Origin: Desulfotignum sp. | Lineage (GTDB): Bacteria; Desulfobacterota; Desulfobacteria; Desulfobacterales; Desulfobacteraceae | Length of the DNA: 7,490 bases | Assembly (NCBI GenBank): GCA_011390695.1 | Contig: JAABRW010000004.1 | Coordinates: 1-7,490, forward strand | Direction of reading: 5' to 3' | Shown here: positions 1 through 6,318 of the stretch, in pieces | Position numbering within the stretch: position 1 is the first letter of the stretch | Layout: each line of letters begins with the position of its first letter | The notes under the pieces: model-generated | The model's database searches: none | Seen by the model: only the letters and a program-made list of their open reading frames with translations | What the model was told of the DNA's origin: nothing | Made by a program: the position numbers and the translations under genes

Positions 1-2568
1 TTGCAGAATGATGTTCTTTTTTCTTTTGAGCAGATTGATAATGGGTTTGAATTCAGCGAACGGCAGAAAAGGTTTGTCTGCATCGGATTCAAAACTGTAT
101 ATTTCCGGTGTTTTTCCTTTTTCCTTTTCAGCGACAATGTTTTTGTTGTCAATGATCTCCTGGATCACATCAAATTCTTCTTCAGTCAACTGAAAGAGGG
201 TGCCCTGATTATTTTGCAGCACCTCGCAGTTTCTGAGTGCCGGATAGTTTTGTAGCTCAGCCCAGTCGACCGGAATTTCAAGTTTCTCAAGCAGTTCAAA
301 TTTAATGGTTTCCTGTCCTTCTTGCTTTTCCAGCCCCCGGGTGATTTCAAACAATGCTTTGATCTGTTTGACAGGGCTGGTTTCATAACCGATCATTCTG
401 TCACCGGCCTGAAGGGCTTGAAAATGTTTGTAGATCCGGCGTTTGTTCCGTCTTTCATTGAGTGCAGAATATTTAAGCCTGTCCCCGGTCTCCCATTGAT
501 TGAATGACTGGATGGCCGGATTGGTGCTCAGCCACCAATAGTTTATTTTGCCCCGGGGTACTTGATCCGTCTGGCCATTTCCGTTTGATTCTTTCCCAGA
601 GGTTTTACCGCTTGATTTTCCTTTATCGTCTCGGGGGAGTTTTTCCAATATGCCTGGTAGCTTGGAAGGACCCCGCAACTCCTCAAATCGGCCATCCAGA
701 ACCCGGAAAAGCAGATCCTGTGACAACAGGAGACGGTTTTTGTCTGCAAATCCATTTTCCATCCGGACAGATTCATACAACTGGTATAATTCCTGATCTT
801 CATTGATATGGTTTGAAACCAGATCAGTGACCAGTTCGACATAGTGCTGATATTTTTCATTGGTGGGGGCCTGTTTCTTCCCAAGGAATTTGCAGTATTT
901 TGAATAAAAACTGTTTTTGTACAAGGGATATTTTTCCGGATTGAAAAAAGCCAAGTAAGTGGCCGCTGTCCGCTCATCGTGATGTGATGGCAATGAAGGC
1001 TTTATCTCTGTGAAAAAAGCATCGATTTTTGTCCTGAAAGCCTTGATCCGATCTGACAGGCTATCTGTTTCCTGAAATAACTCCTCCAGAATAGATTGTA
1101 ACCTTTTTGGATCATGATCGGCCAGTTGCTTGAGAACGGAAATGGCCATGGGATATACCAAATGAGTCAAGGGGAGGTTGTCGATCATTCCCTTAATATC
1201 GTTTGTTTGAAAATCCCAGTAGTTTTTCCCAAGCAATTCCCATTTGAACTGCTCATTTTCAAGTCCTATGACTTTGAGCAGGGCCTTGTACTTTTCTATC
1301 AGTTTTTTCTGAACCGGGAAACGGGCATAATCAGCAGCTTTGGCCTGGATCTGTTTCCGATAGGCTGGATCGAAAAGCGATTTCACCACAGCATCATTGG
1401 TGTGTCGTTTATATATATTTTTCAGCTGGGTGTCTTTGATTTCATTATAATAGAAGGATGCGGCATTTTGCCACATATCAAACAGTGTGTTCAAATCGGA
1501 AGCATTGTGATCAAAAGGAACAATAAATTCAGCCCAGCAATATGATTTTCCGCCATCGGTGTCGACAAAAAAGCTGGAGTTATCATAGTAGGGATGCTGG
1601 CTTGCGGAAGTTTCATCTTCGGCTTTTAAAATCAAGCCCCATATCACTGAATTGCCTTTACGCTTGATCATGATGACATAACGCCGCCCTAAAGTGACGG
1701 GGATGCGGATGTCTTTGCGTACATTGGCATGGCACTGGTCAGGCGTGATTCCGGCATTTTTGATCAACGTGTCTATCTGGTTGTAGAAAAGATCCGGGGT
1801 GGGTGAATGATCAAATTCTGCAAGTGTTTCAATCAGGACATTTTCTTGTACTGGAAAGTTGTCGATTCCTTCTGCTTCCAATTCATCGCCTTTTTGGTTT
1901 GAATTGATATCGGATTGGGGTTTTGATGTATTCCAAACCCAGGCATCATGGGATATTTTATAAAAAGGGTCACTGGACCTGGCTCTGACTTTTTCCAGAA
2001 TGTTCAGATATTCCTGAAAATTGTCGAATCGGGGGTCAATTTCCAAAACCTCTTCAAGATAAGGGCGTGTCTGAGCATTGATCGGCAGGTATTTTTCAGG
2101 TTTGATATAAAACAGACTTTCCGTGATTTTTGTCTTGCCGACGCCATTGATTGTCAGGATGTCCATGAAAAGATCATTGTTCATCAGTTCATTCATGGCT
2201 GCTTTGAAAAAATGCCAGAGTCTGTCAATTTCGTTGTTGTTTCTGTCTTTTTTGCTCGGGAACAGCCTGACTTTCTGGGCATTGGCAGAAGGAAGGCCGT
2301 CCGTGTCATCAGGCAGTGGGGATATGTCTAAATTCTGTGCGACACACCGGAGCCGTTCAATACGTTTGGCAGCTCCATATTTATACAAATAAAAGAGAAA
2401 GGTGAACGGATCGATCTCATTGAGCTGTATTTCCGAGCCATTCACGTCAATGTCATTGAGGATGGTTTCTCCACAATGTTTAAGAAGGTCAATTAATTCA
2501 GGCTGCCGATTTTCATAAGCGGTCAATTTTTGAGCAATGGCTTTATGCGTGGAAATCCAGGAAAACAT
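1..2568 (-). CDS. EVE-domain McrB-like restriction NTPase, 3' end cut by window edge
   Basis: One frame stays open from ATG 2568 to base 1 (856 codons; I checked every line for stops). An in-frame TAA lies just upstream of the ATG, so the start is fixed; a weak AGGG sits about 10 nt before it. Visible parts: residues 137-164 hold a helix-hairpin-helix-like NGVGKT stretch followed by KPEKYLPIN; residues 537-552 hold a second copy of the PEKY motif (NPEKYPLYKN); 645-674 is a Gly/Lys/Ser-rich linker; about 675-808 is an EVE domain (NYWWLSTNP at 676-684, GDRMIGYETSPVKQIKAL at 722-739). The last visible residues, LKRKKNIILQ, are what normally precedes the GxxGxGKT loop of McrB-type AAA+ proteins. 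In that family the N-terminal domains read modified DNA, the AAA+ ring hydrolyses GTP and McrC supplies the nuclease. The AAA+ part is inferred, not seen. Residues 280-450 are unassigned. It follows an ADP-ribosylglycohydrolase gene by 35 nt. Confidence 0.85.
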   Translation of the reverse strand, partial: MFSWISTHKAIAQKLTAYENRQPELIDLLKHCGETILNDIDVNGSEIQLNEIDPFTFLFYLYKYGAAKRIERLRCVAQNLDISPLPDDTDGLPSANAQKVRLFPSKKDRNNNEIDRLWHFFKAAMNELMNNDLFMDILTINGVGKTKITESLFYIKPEKYLPINAQTRPYLEEVLEIDPRFDNFQEYLNILEKVRARSSDPFYKISHDAWVWNTSKPQSDINSNQKGDELEAEGIDNFPVQENVLIETLAEFDHSPTPDLFYNQIDTLIKNAGITPDQCHANVRKDIRIPVTLGRRYVIMIKRKGNSVIWGLILKAEDETSASQHPYYDNSSFFVDTDGGKSYCWAEFIVPFDHNASDLNTLFDMWQNAASFYYNEIKDTQLKNIYKRHTNDAVVKSLFDPAYRKQIQAKAADYARFPVQKKLIEKYKALLKVIGLENEQFKWELLGKNYWDFQTNDIKGMIDNLPLTHLVYPMAISVLKQLADHDPKRLQSILEELFQETDSLSDRIKAFRTKIDAFFTEIKPSLPSHHDERTAATYLAFFNPEKYPLYKNSFYSKYCKFLGKKQAPTNEKYQHYVELVTDLVSNHINEDQELYQLYESVRMENGFADKNRLLLSQDLLFRVLDGRFEELRGPSKLPGILEKLPRDDKGKSSGKTSGKESNGNGQTDQVPRGKINYWWLSTNPAIQSFNQWETGDRLKYSALNERRNKRRIYKHFQALQAGDRMIGYETSPVKQIKALFEITRGLEKQEGQETIKFELLEKLEIPVDWAELQNYPALRNCEVLQNNQGTLFQLTEEEFDVIQEIIDNKNIVAEKEKGKTPEIYSFESDADKPFLPFAEFKPIINLLKRKKNIILQ

Positions 2569-2603
2569 ATGGTACTTACCCTTTTAAATTAGATTGTCAT
2601 GTA

Positions 2604-3662
2604 TCAGCGCTTGAAAACAAATTCACTATACAGATCCATGGCGGTTTCTTCAATCAGGCCGTTCAGCTCCAGATCATCGATCCAGTGGGGTGGGATCGCG
2701 GATTTGCCGTGCAGGGCGCCCAGGATATTGCCGGTAATAGTGCCGGTGGAATCGCTGTCTCCGGAATGGTTCACTGACAGCAGCAGAGCCTTTGCCATCT
2801 CGTTTTCATGAACCATGGCACAGTAAAGCCCTATGGCCAGGGCTTCTTCAGCTATCCAGCCCTCTCCTAAGGTTTCAACGGTTTCCGGGGACGGGGAGGC
2901 GCTGCAGGCGGTTTCGACTGTTGCGGTGAGGGCATCCAGGGTTTCTTTGGCGTTTTTCCGCTGTTTCAGGATGTGGATGCCGGCATTCACCGCTTCTGTT
3001 AGGGAATGGCCTGTGATGATCAAAGAGATGATGGCGGCCTGGGTGCCGGCTGTCAGATAACCGGTGGGGTGGCCGTGGGTGATGGCGGCGCTGCGGCAGC
3101 CGATGTCAAAGGCCTTTTCTACGTCCGGGAATGCCAGACCCACCGGGGCGATGCGCATCACACCTCCGCAGCCCTTGCTGTCATTTACCGGCCGATCCGG
3201 GGTGCCCATGGTACCGGATGCCAGGGCGGACAAGCAGCTGTTTCCGGGGGCTCTCCGGGAAAACAGAGACGTATGTCCGGTCAAAACCCCTTCCACAATG
3301 GCACAGGAGCCATGGGACTGCATCAGGTCAGTCTGCCGGTCCGGCTGTTGGGTGGTCAGCCACCGCAGCAGGGCATGGTAGGTACAGTCGATCATGCCGT
3401 CATTGCCTGGGTATTCCTGCCTGATCCGGGAGAGCACCAGCCCTTCGGCCGTAAACAGCATCATCTGGGTATCATCGGTGATGGCCCCTTTGCGGCCGTA
3501 TGCCGGGGCATAGCCGGTCAGACCGGATTCACCATATGTGCTGCGGATCTGGTCCAGGGTCATGAACTCAATGGATGCACCCAGCGCATCGCCGACAGCC
3601 CCTGCTATCAGGCAGCCGGTGAAATGCTCTCTGGTGCGCCTGGAAAGTGTTTTCGCAGTCAT
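2604..3662 (-). CDS. ADP-ribosylglycohydrolase (DraG/ARH family)
   Basis: A 352-aa protein, complete and of usual family length. Family hallmarks in order: GAVGDALG at 21-28, the metal-binding TDDT at 62-65, SKGCGGVMRIAPVG at 162-175, HGHPTGYLTAG at 196-206, and the C-terminal metal-binding GDSDSTGTITGNILGA at 301-316. All acidic residues expected for the di-metal site are present, so it should be catalytically competent. The family removes ADP-ribose from arginine or other acceptors on proteins, nucleic acids or small molecules; the substrate here is unknown. The start is ATG 3662: an in-frame TAG lies 12 nt upstream and there is only a weak purine-rich ribosome site. It is the first gene of a likely two-gene minus-strand unit with the EVE/McrB-like gene, which begins 35 nt after its TGA. 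No signal peptide or membrane segment is visible, so it should be cytoplasmic. Family call is firm; a role in defence is inferred only from the neighbour. Confidence 0.92.
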   Translation of the reverse strand: MTAKTLSRRTREHFTGCLIAGAVGDALGASIEFMTLDQIRSTYGESGLTGYAPAYGRKGAITDDTQMMLFTAEGLVLSRIRQEYPGNDGMIDCTYHALLRWLTTQQPDRQTDLMQSHGSCAIVEGVLTGHTSLFSRRAPGNSCLSALASGTMGTPDRPVNDSKGCGGVMRIAPVGLAFPDVEKAFDIGCRSAAITHGHPTGYLTAGTQAAIISLIITGHSLTEAVNAGIHILKQRKNAKETLDALTATVETACSASPSPETVETLGEGWIAEEALAIGLYCAMVHENEMAKALLLSVNHSGDSDSTGTITGNILGALHGKSAIPPHWIDDLELNGLIEETAMDLYSEFVFKR

Positions 3663-3722
3663 TATCTTTATCTATCTTGCGCCATATCTCAGATTTCCTC
3701 TTTGTCCCTCTTGGTTATGGCT

Positions 3723-3750
3723 ATAGTAGCAGCATGATTGCCAAATGCAA
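3723..3750 (-). promoter_or_regulatory. candidate promoter of the ADP-ribosylglycohydrolase operon
   Basis: Read on the minus strand: TTGCAT (-35, 3750-3745), 16-nt spacer, TACTAT (-10, 3728-3723), about 60 nt before ATG 3662. The -35 is poor (3 of 6 consensus bases) and the -10 moderate (4 of 6). It is back to back with, and overlaps, the plus-strand promoter. Confidence 0.35.
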
Positions 3751-3753
3751 TCA
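3735..3753. promoter_or_regulatory. inverted repeat in the divergent promoter region, possible operator
   Basis: TGATTGC, 5 nt, GCAATCA: a perfect 7-bp inverted repeat. It covers the -35 box of the plus-strand promoter and the -35 and spacer of the minus-strand one, so a protein bound here could switch both directions. No regulator gene is visible nearby, so the operator role is inference. Confidence 0.4.
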
Positions 3754-3765
3754 ATTTGTTATAGT
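3738..3765 (+). promoter_or_regulatory. candidate sigma-70 promoter for the first methyltransferase gene
   Basis: TTGCCA (3738-3743), 16-nt spacer, TATAGT (3760-3765): 5 of 6 consensus bases in each box. Transcription would begin near 3772, which would make an ATG start at 3774 nearly leaderless but gives a leader of about 68 nt for the GTG start at 3840. Confidence 0.55.
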
Positions 3766-3827
3766 GTTTCTATATGTTTTTTGCGGAATTCGGCCGGCAC
3801 AATGGCACAATGGGAGGAAAATGGCTT

Positions 3828-3833
3828 AAGGAG
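3828..3833 (+). promoter_or_regulatory. ribosome binding site deciding the GTG start
   Basis: AAGGAG ends 6 nt before GTG 3840. No comparable site precedes the in-frame ATGs at 3774 or 3810, so GTG 3840 is the better start. Confidence 0.7.
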
Positions 3834-3839
3834 TCTGCT

Positions 3840-4643
3840 GTGAATGATTTCAATGTGTTTATGGATGAACTGCCCCTGTGGTCGGCACCGTTCGGCCTGA
3901 AGCTGCTGGATATGCTGCGTTTCAGAAAGCATGTCACGGTGCTGGATATCGGGTGCGGGGAAGGGTTTCCCATCATCGAGATCGCATCCAGGTTCGGGGA
4001 AACCAGCCGGTGCATCGGGCTGGACCCGCTGGCAGGACCATTGAAACGGCTGTCCTTTAAAAAACAGGTGTACGGCCTGCCCGGGGTTTATGCTGTGCAG
4101 GGGGTTGCGGAGTCGCTGCCTTTTGCGGACCGGTCGGTGGACCTGGTGGTGTCCAACAACGGCACCAATAATGTGGCGGATGTTCACAAGACTTTCATGG
4201 AGTGCCGCAGGATTATGAAGCCGGGGGGCCAGCTGGTGATTGCCGTGAATACCGAGCAGACCATGACCGAGTTCTACCAATTGTTTGAAGCGGTTCTTCT
4301 GGAGCAGGGCCTGGCTGAATCCATGGCGAAAATAAAGGACCAGATCCGCAGAAAACGGCTTTCCAGAAAGGAGTTGGAATCTGTGCTGCACACCTGTGGA
4401 TTTGGGGTCCGGCAGGTGATCAAGGACCGGTTTTCCATGCGGTTTGTTGACGGCACAACTTTGTTTCAGCATTATCTGATCCGGAATTTTTTTCTGGATG
4501 GCTGGAAAAGTCTGGTGCCGCCGGACAGGCAGGAGGAAATCTTTGCCCGGATCGAAGCACGCCTGAACAAGACGGCAGGTGAGAAAGGCCATGTCAGCCT
4601 GACCATCCCGTATATGGTTCTGGACGGGTTCCCGGTTTTCTGA
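3840..4643 (+). CDS. class I SAM-dependent methyltransferase
   Basis: With the GTG start this is a 267-aa protein; the same frame extends to an ATG at 3774 (289 aa), but the added 22 residues look unlike protein and lack a ribosome site. The Rossmann-fold methyltransferase motifs are complete: motif I VLDIGCGEG at 34-42 binds S-adenosylmethionine, IGLDP at 59-63 ends beta-2 with the acidic residue that holds the ribose, GVAESLPFAD at about 88-97, DLVVSNN at 101-107 (motif IV region), and MKPGGQL at 126-132. The C-terminal part after about residue 140 is a family-specific substrate domain I cannot assign. It resembles ubiquinone/menaquinone-type (UbiE-like) small-molecule methyltransferases rather than DNA methyltransferases, since no DPPY-type motif is present. 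It runs divergently from the defence operon and 52 nt ahead of the exporter remnant, so the two may once have been one transcript. Confidence 0.85.
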   Translation: MNDFNVFMDELPLWSAPFGLKLLDMLRFRKHVTVLDIGCGEGFPIIEIASRFGETSRCIGLDPLAGPLKRLSFKKQVYGLPGVYAVQGVAESLPFADRSVDLVVSNNGTNNVADVHKTFMECRRIMKPGGQLVIAVNTEQTMTEFYQLFEAVLLEQGLAESMAKIKDQIRRKRLSRKELESVLHTCGFGVRQVIKDRFSMRFVDGTTLFQHYLIRNFFLDGWKSLVPPDRQEEIFARIEARLNKTAGEKGHVSLTIPYMVLDGFPVF

Positions 4644-4695
4644 TAAAAAGGCACAAAGCAGTATGCAACCATATTTTTTTCAGGAATATTGATCC

Positions 4696-5229
4696 ATGAT
4701 GCAGCTGGGTACGTGGTTTACTTTTTTTGTGATGATGACAGCCATTGCCTACACCCCGGGGCCCATGACCATGTTTGCCATGTCCTCCAGTGTAAAACAT
4801 GGCTTATACCGGACTTTGCCGGGCATTTTCGGGGGTTCGGCAGCCTATATGATTCAGATGGTCGTGGTGTATCTGGGGCTCGGGGTGATTGTCCAGAACT
4901 CCACGGTTGTATTCAACATTATTAAATGGGTGGGGGTCATCTACCTGATCCTGCTGGGGGTCAAGAACTGGCGGCAGTCTGTCCAGAATATGGAGATGAC
5001 CCATACCGGCCTGCCCGTCTCCCCGGTCAAGCAGTTTTCTCTGGGGTGTGCCACGGGCATGTCCAACCCGAAATCCATTCTGGTTTTCACTGTTACAGGC
5101 ATCTTAATTACCGCTTTTTTTGAAGCAAAATATTCAACCATTTTTCACCTTCACGGCCTGGTCGCAAATCATTTGTTTTCCAATATTTCAACATTTCCAG
5201 TTCTTTTTGATCGGTTATCACGGCATTGA
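4696..5229 (+). pseudogene. LysE/RhtB-type amino-acid exporter, C-terminally truncated
   Basis: The reading frame is 177 aa, against about 200-210 aa for the family. Residues 1-133 look like a normal LysE/RhtB translocator: a first membrane helix with the family signature TPGPMTMFAMS (20-30), helices near 44-66 and 73-90 (IIKWVGVIYLILLGVKNW, the conserved G.YL...G pattern), then GMSNPKSILVF (121-131), matching the family's NPK motif. After V133 (base 5094) family-like sequence stops; residues 134-177 read antisense through the end of the convergent methyltransferase gene. The missing part would hold the last two or three helices, so export function is unlikely. Start ATG 4696 has AGGAA 9 nt upstream; a second ATG follows directly. 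No remaining piece of the exporter was found further right in the window. Confidence 0.75.
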
Positions 5230-5719
5230 AGCTTTCTTCATCGTAATTTGAAAACAGTCTTCCATTCCTGAAGACTTGATCATCGCCATACTTGAAAGAG
5301 GTGTATAGAATCCCGTCATGTTTGAGGGCCGCGCATAGTTTGTTCAAAACATTGATCATATTGTTTTTTGGTACATGCAGCATTGATGAACACGCCCACA
5401 CGCCATCAAACTTATTTTCAAAATGGATATCATCAAAAGAAAGCAGCAAACAGTCCTGGCCAGTGTAATGAGATGCCAGTTTTACCATTTCAGGGGCGTT
5501 ATCAAACGCAACCACATCAAACCCCTGTCTGAGGAAGAAACGGGTGTCCCTTCCTGACCCGCATCCCGCATCAAGAATCAGCCCTGTCTCAGGCATCAGT
5601 TCAAGAAATGGGTAATACAGGTCAGTGAGATCGATCGATACGGTGTCATCAAAGAACTTTTCCGCATTCGATTGATAATAGTCAAGCGTCTCTTTTTGCA
5701 GGTCAGAATTCTGTGCCAT
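5108..5719 (-). CDS. class I SAM-dependent methyltransferase, probably acquired
   Basis: A complete 203-aa methyltransferase-fold protein. Motif I is ILDAGCGSGRDT (48-59), the acidic beta-2 end is AFDNAPEM (71-78, D73), FDDIHFENKFDGVWACSSMLHVP (95-117) covers motifs II-IV, and LKHDGILYTSFKYG (132-145) the beta-5 region; the protein ends EKWLNILLQKK with no extra domain. The type (TehB/UbiG-like, cytosolic, small-molecule or unknown substrate) is common on mobile DNA. It shares little sequence with the other methyltransferase in the window, so this is not a recent duplication. The gene is visibly more AT-rich than the exporter remnant it abuts, and its stop lies 14 nt past the point where exporter homology ends. 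Start ATG 5719 has GAAGG only 2-3 nt before it, which is close for a ribosome site. The family is certain, the substrate unknown. Confidence 0.86.
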   Translation of the reverse strand: MAQNSDLQKETLDYYQSNAEKFFDDTVSIDLTDLYYPFLELMPETGLILDAGCGSGRDTRFFLRQGFDVVAFDNAPEMVKLASHYTGQDCLLLSFDDIHFENKFDGVWACSSMLHVPKNNMINVLNKLCAALKHDGILYTSFKYGDDQVFRNGRLFSNYDEESFNAVITDQKELEMLKYWKTNDLRPGREGEKWLNILLQKKR

Positions 5720-5754
5720 GGCCTTCTATGAATCCCCGTCTGTGTATTGATAGT

Positions 5755-5783
5755 TCAATTGCGTATTATTTTCCCTTTGTCAA
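5755..5783 (-). promoter_or_regulatory. possible promoter of the second methyltransferase
   Basis: A perfect TTGACA (minus strand, 5783-5778) lies about 60 nt before ATG 5719. The hexamer at 17-nt spacing, AATTGA (5760-5755), is a poor -10, so the site is uncertain. Confidence 0.28.
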
Positions 5784-5838
5784 GATATTGATTAATTTCC
5801 GGTCAGCTCAGTCTTTGCCCGGAAGTGAAAATCACCCG

Positions 5839-5988
5839 CTACTGCAGGTCGGAAGCCACATAATCCCGGCCGTTTATGTCGATGACAGCAAACTCCCGGT
5901 TCAGCAGGCGGTCCAGGGTGCGGGCCGCGTCCACCAGGTCGTCCCGGGTGTCGGCCATGAACCGGAACATCCCCCGGTACTGGTCCAT
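5839..5988 (-). CDS. 49-aa hypothetical protein or gene remnant
   Basis: The reading frame begins with ATG 5988, which overlaps the TGA of the antitoxin fragment as TGATG, and ends with TAG at 5839. It reads like real protein: an amphipathic helical part rich in Arg/Asp (TRDDLVDAARTLDRLLNRE, 14-32) followed by a beta-like FAVIDINGRDYVASDLQ end (33-49). The same frame stays protein-like upstream (RHPNL before the ATG, then MQIAEHGG beyond a TAA at 6006-6004), so it may be the 3' remnant of a longer gene interrupted by that stop. I do not recognise the family. The second reading is as a small downstream partner of the antitoxin by translational coupling, but it does not resemble a known toxin. 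Confidence 0.4.
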   Translation of the reverse strand: MDQYRGMFRFMADTRDDLVDAARTLDRLLNREFAVIDINGRDYVASDLQ

Positions 5989-6119
5989 CAGATTTGGGTG
6001 ACGTTATGCACCGCCATGTTCGGCGATCTGCATGTCATGGGCCGCAGCCGCAGCAGAGACTCCTTTGGAAGGACAATCCCGAGAGAATTGCCGATTTTTC
6101 TGACTTTCCGTTCCAGCAT
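5988..6119 (-). pseudogene. AbrB/MazE-type antitoxin, truncated after the DNA-binding motif
   Basis: A 43-aa reading frame. Residues 1-26 carry the swapped-hairpin AbrB/SpoVT signature: MLERKVRKIGNSLGIVLPKE (1-20), then SLLRLR, typical of chromosomal antitoxins of 70-85 aa. From about residue 27 the sequence (RPMTCRSPNMAV...) no longer fits the family's GD-containing second strand, and a TGA follows, so the acidic toxin-binding tail is missing. Start ATG 6119 is well supported by AGGAG 6 nt upstream (6130-6126 on the minus strand). The DNA-binding half alone is short, and AbrB domains act as dimers, so residual operator binding is possible but unproven. No toxin gene of the MazF, PIN or Doc type accompanies it. 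Confidence 0.6.
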
Positions 6120-6133
6120 GTTGATCTCCTGTT

Positions 6134-6153
6134 GTTATAACCAAAGTAATAAC
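6134..6153. promoter_or_regulatory. GTTAT/ATAAC palindrome upstream of the antitoxin fragment
   Basis: GTTAT (6134-6138) and ATAAC (6149-6153) face each other across 10 nt; the left arm is also part of the perfect 8-bp palindrome GTTATAAC (6134-6141). It lies only a few bases before the antitoxin ribosome site, where an autoregulatory operator is expected. The function is inferred. Confidence 0.35.
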
Positions 6154-6200
6154 ATGCGTGTCAGGTGCAATCAAGTGAAAATTTCTGGTCTTCAACCGGG

Positions 6201-6228
6201 TTGTTATTATCTTGATAACGGATATAAT
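6201..6228 (+). promoter_or_regulatory. candidate sigma-70 promoter of the carbonic anhydrase gene
   Basis: TTGTTA (6201-6206), 16-nt spacer, perfect TATAAT (6223-6228). The start of transcription would be near 6235, giving a leader of about 120 nt that includes the heptamer repeat array. Confidence 0.5.
6203..6219. promoter_or_regulatory. second GTTAT/ATAAC palindrome, inside the promoter spacer
   Basis: GTTAT (6203-6207), 7 nt, ATAAC (6215-6219). It has the same arms as the palindrome at 6134-6153 and lies between the -35 and -10 boxes of the plus-strand promoter, where a bound protein would block RNA polymerase. Confidence 0.35.
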
Positions 6229-6236
6229 ACTTTATA

Positions 6237-6306
6237 AAGTGTTAAGTTTTAAGTGTTAAGTTTTAAGCCAATACCTTACGGCTAACGGCTAAAAGCTAAC
6301 AGTTTT
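6237..6306. repeat. array of ten heptamer-phased degenerate repeats
   Basis: Counting in steps of seven from 6237 the sequence reads AAGTGTT, AAGTTTT, AAGTGTT, AAGTTTT, AAGCCAA, TACCTTA, CGGCTAA, CGGCTAA, AAGCTAA, CAGTTTT. Exact 14-bp duplication covers 6237-6264, and exact 7-bp duplication 6279-6292. It lies in the untranslated leader of the carbonic anhydrase gene. The pattern recalls the short tandemly repeated heptanucleotides known from some bacterial intergenic regions. Confidence 0.75.
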
Positions 6307-6318
6307 CATGATTTGTTG

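Noticed and set aside
543..977. 144-codon minus-strand frame within the EVE/McrB-like gene
   Set aside because: It is a shifted frame of the same strand; the proper frame gives continuous protein with recognisable motifs through this stretch.
1114..1545. Plus-strand open frames inside 1-2400 (for example 1114-1545 and 1948-2331)
   Set aside because: They lie antisense to, and in the same codon register as, the long EVE/McrB-like gene; their sequences have no domain logic, while the minus-strand frame does.
2125..2148. NGVGKT (residues 141-146 of the EVE/McrB-like protein) as a Walker A loop
   Set aside because: The upstream Gly of GxxxxGK[ST] is missing and no Walker B follows; the context fits a helix-hairpin-helix turn before the PEKY motif.
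3006..3737. 243-codon plus-strand frame opposite the ADP-ribosylglycohydrolase
   Set aside because: It is rich in Gly, Gln and His without any motif and is antisense to a clearly conserved enzyme.
3759..4592. 277-codon minus-strand frame opposite the first methyltransferase
   Set aside because: It is a GC-driven shadow; the plus strand holds all methyltransferase motifs and a ribosome site.
5713..6237. 174-codon plus-strand frame across 5713-6237 as a gene or as the missing exporter 3' end
   Set aside because: It has no hydrophobic helices or family motifs, and the minus strand explains 5839-6119 better.
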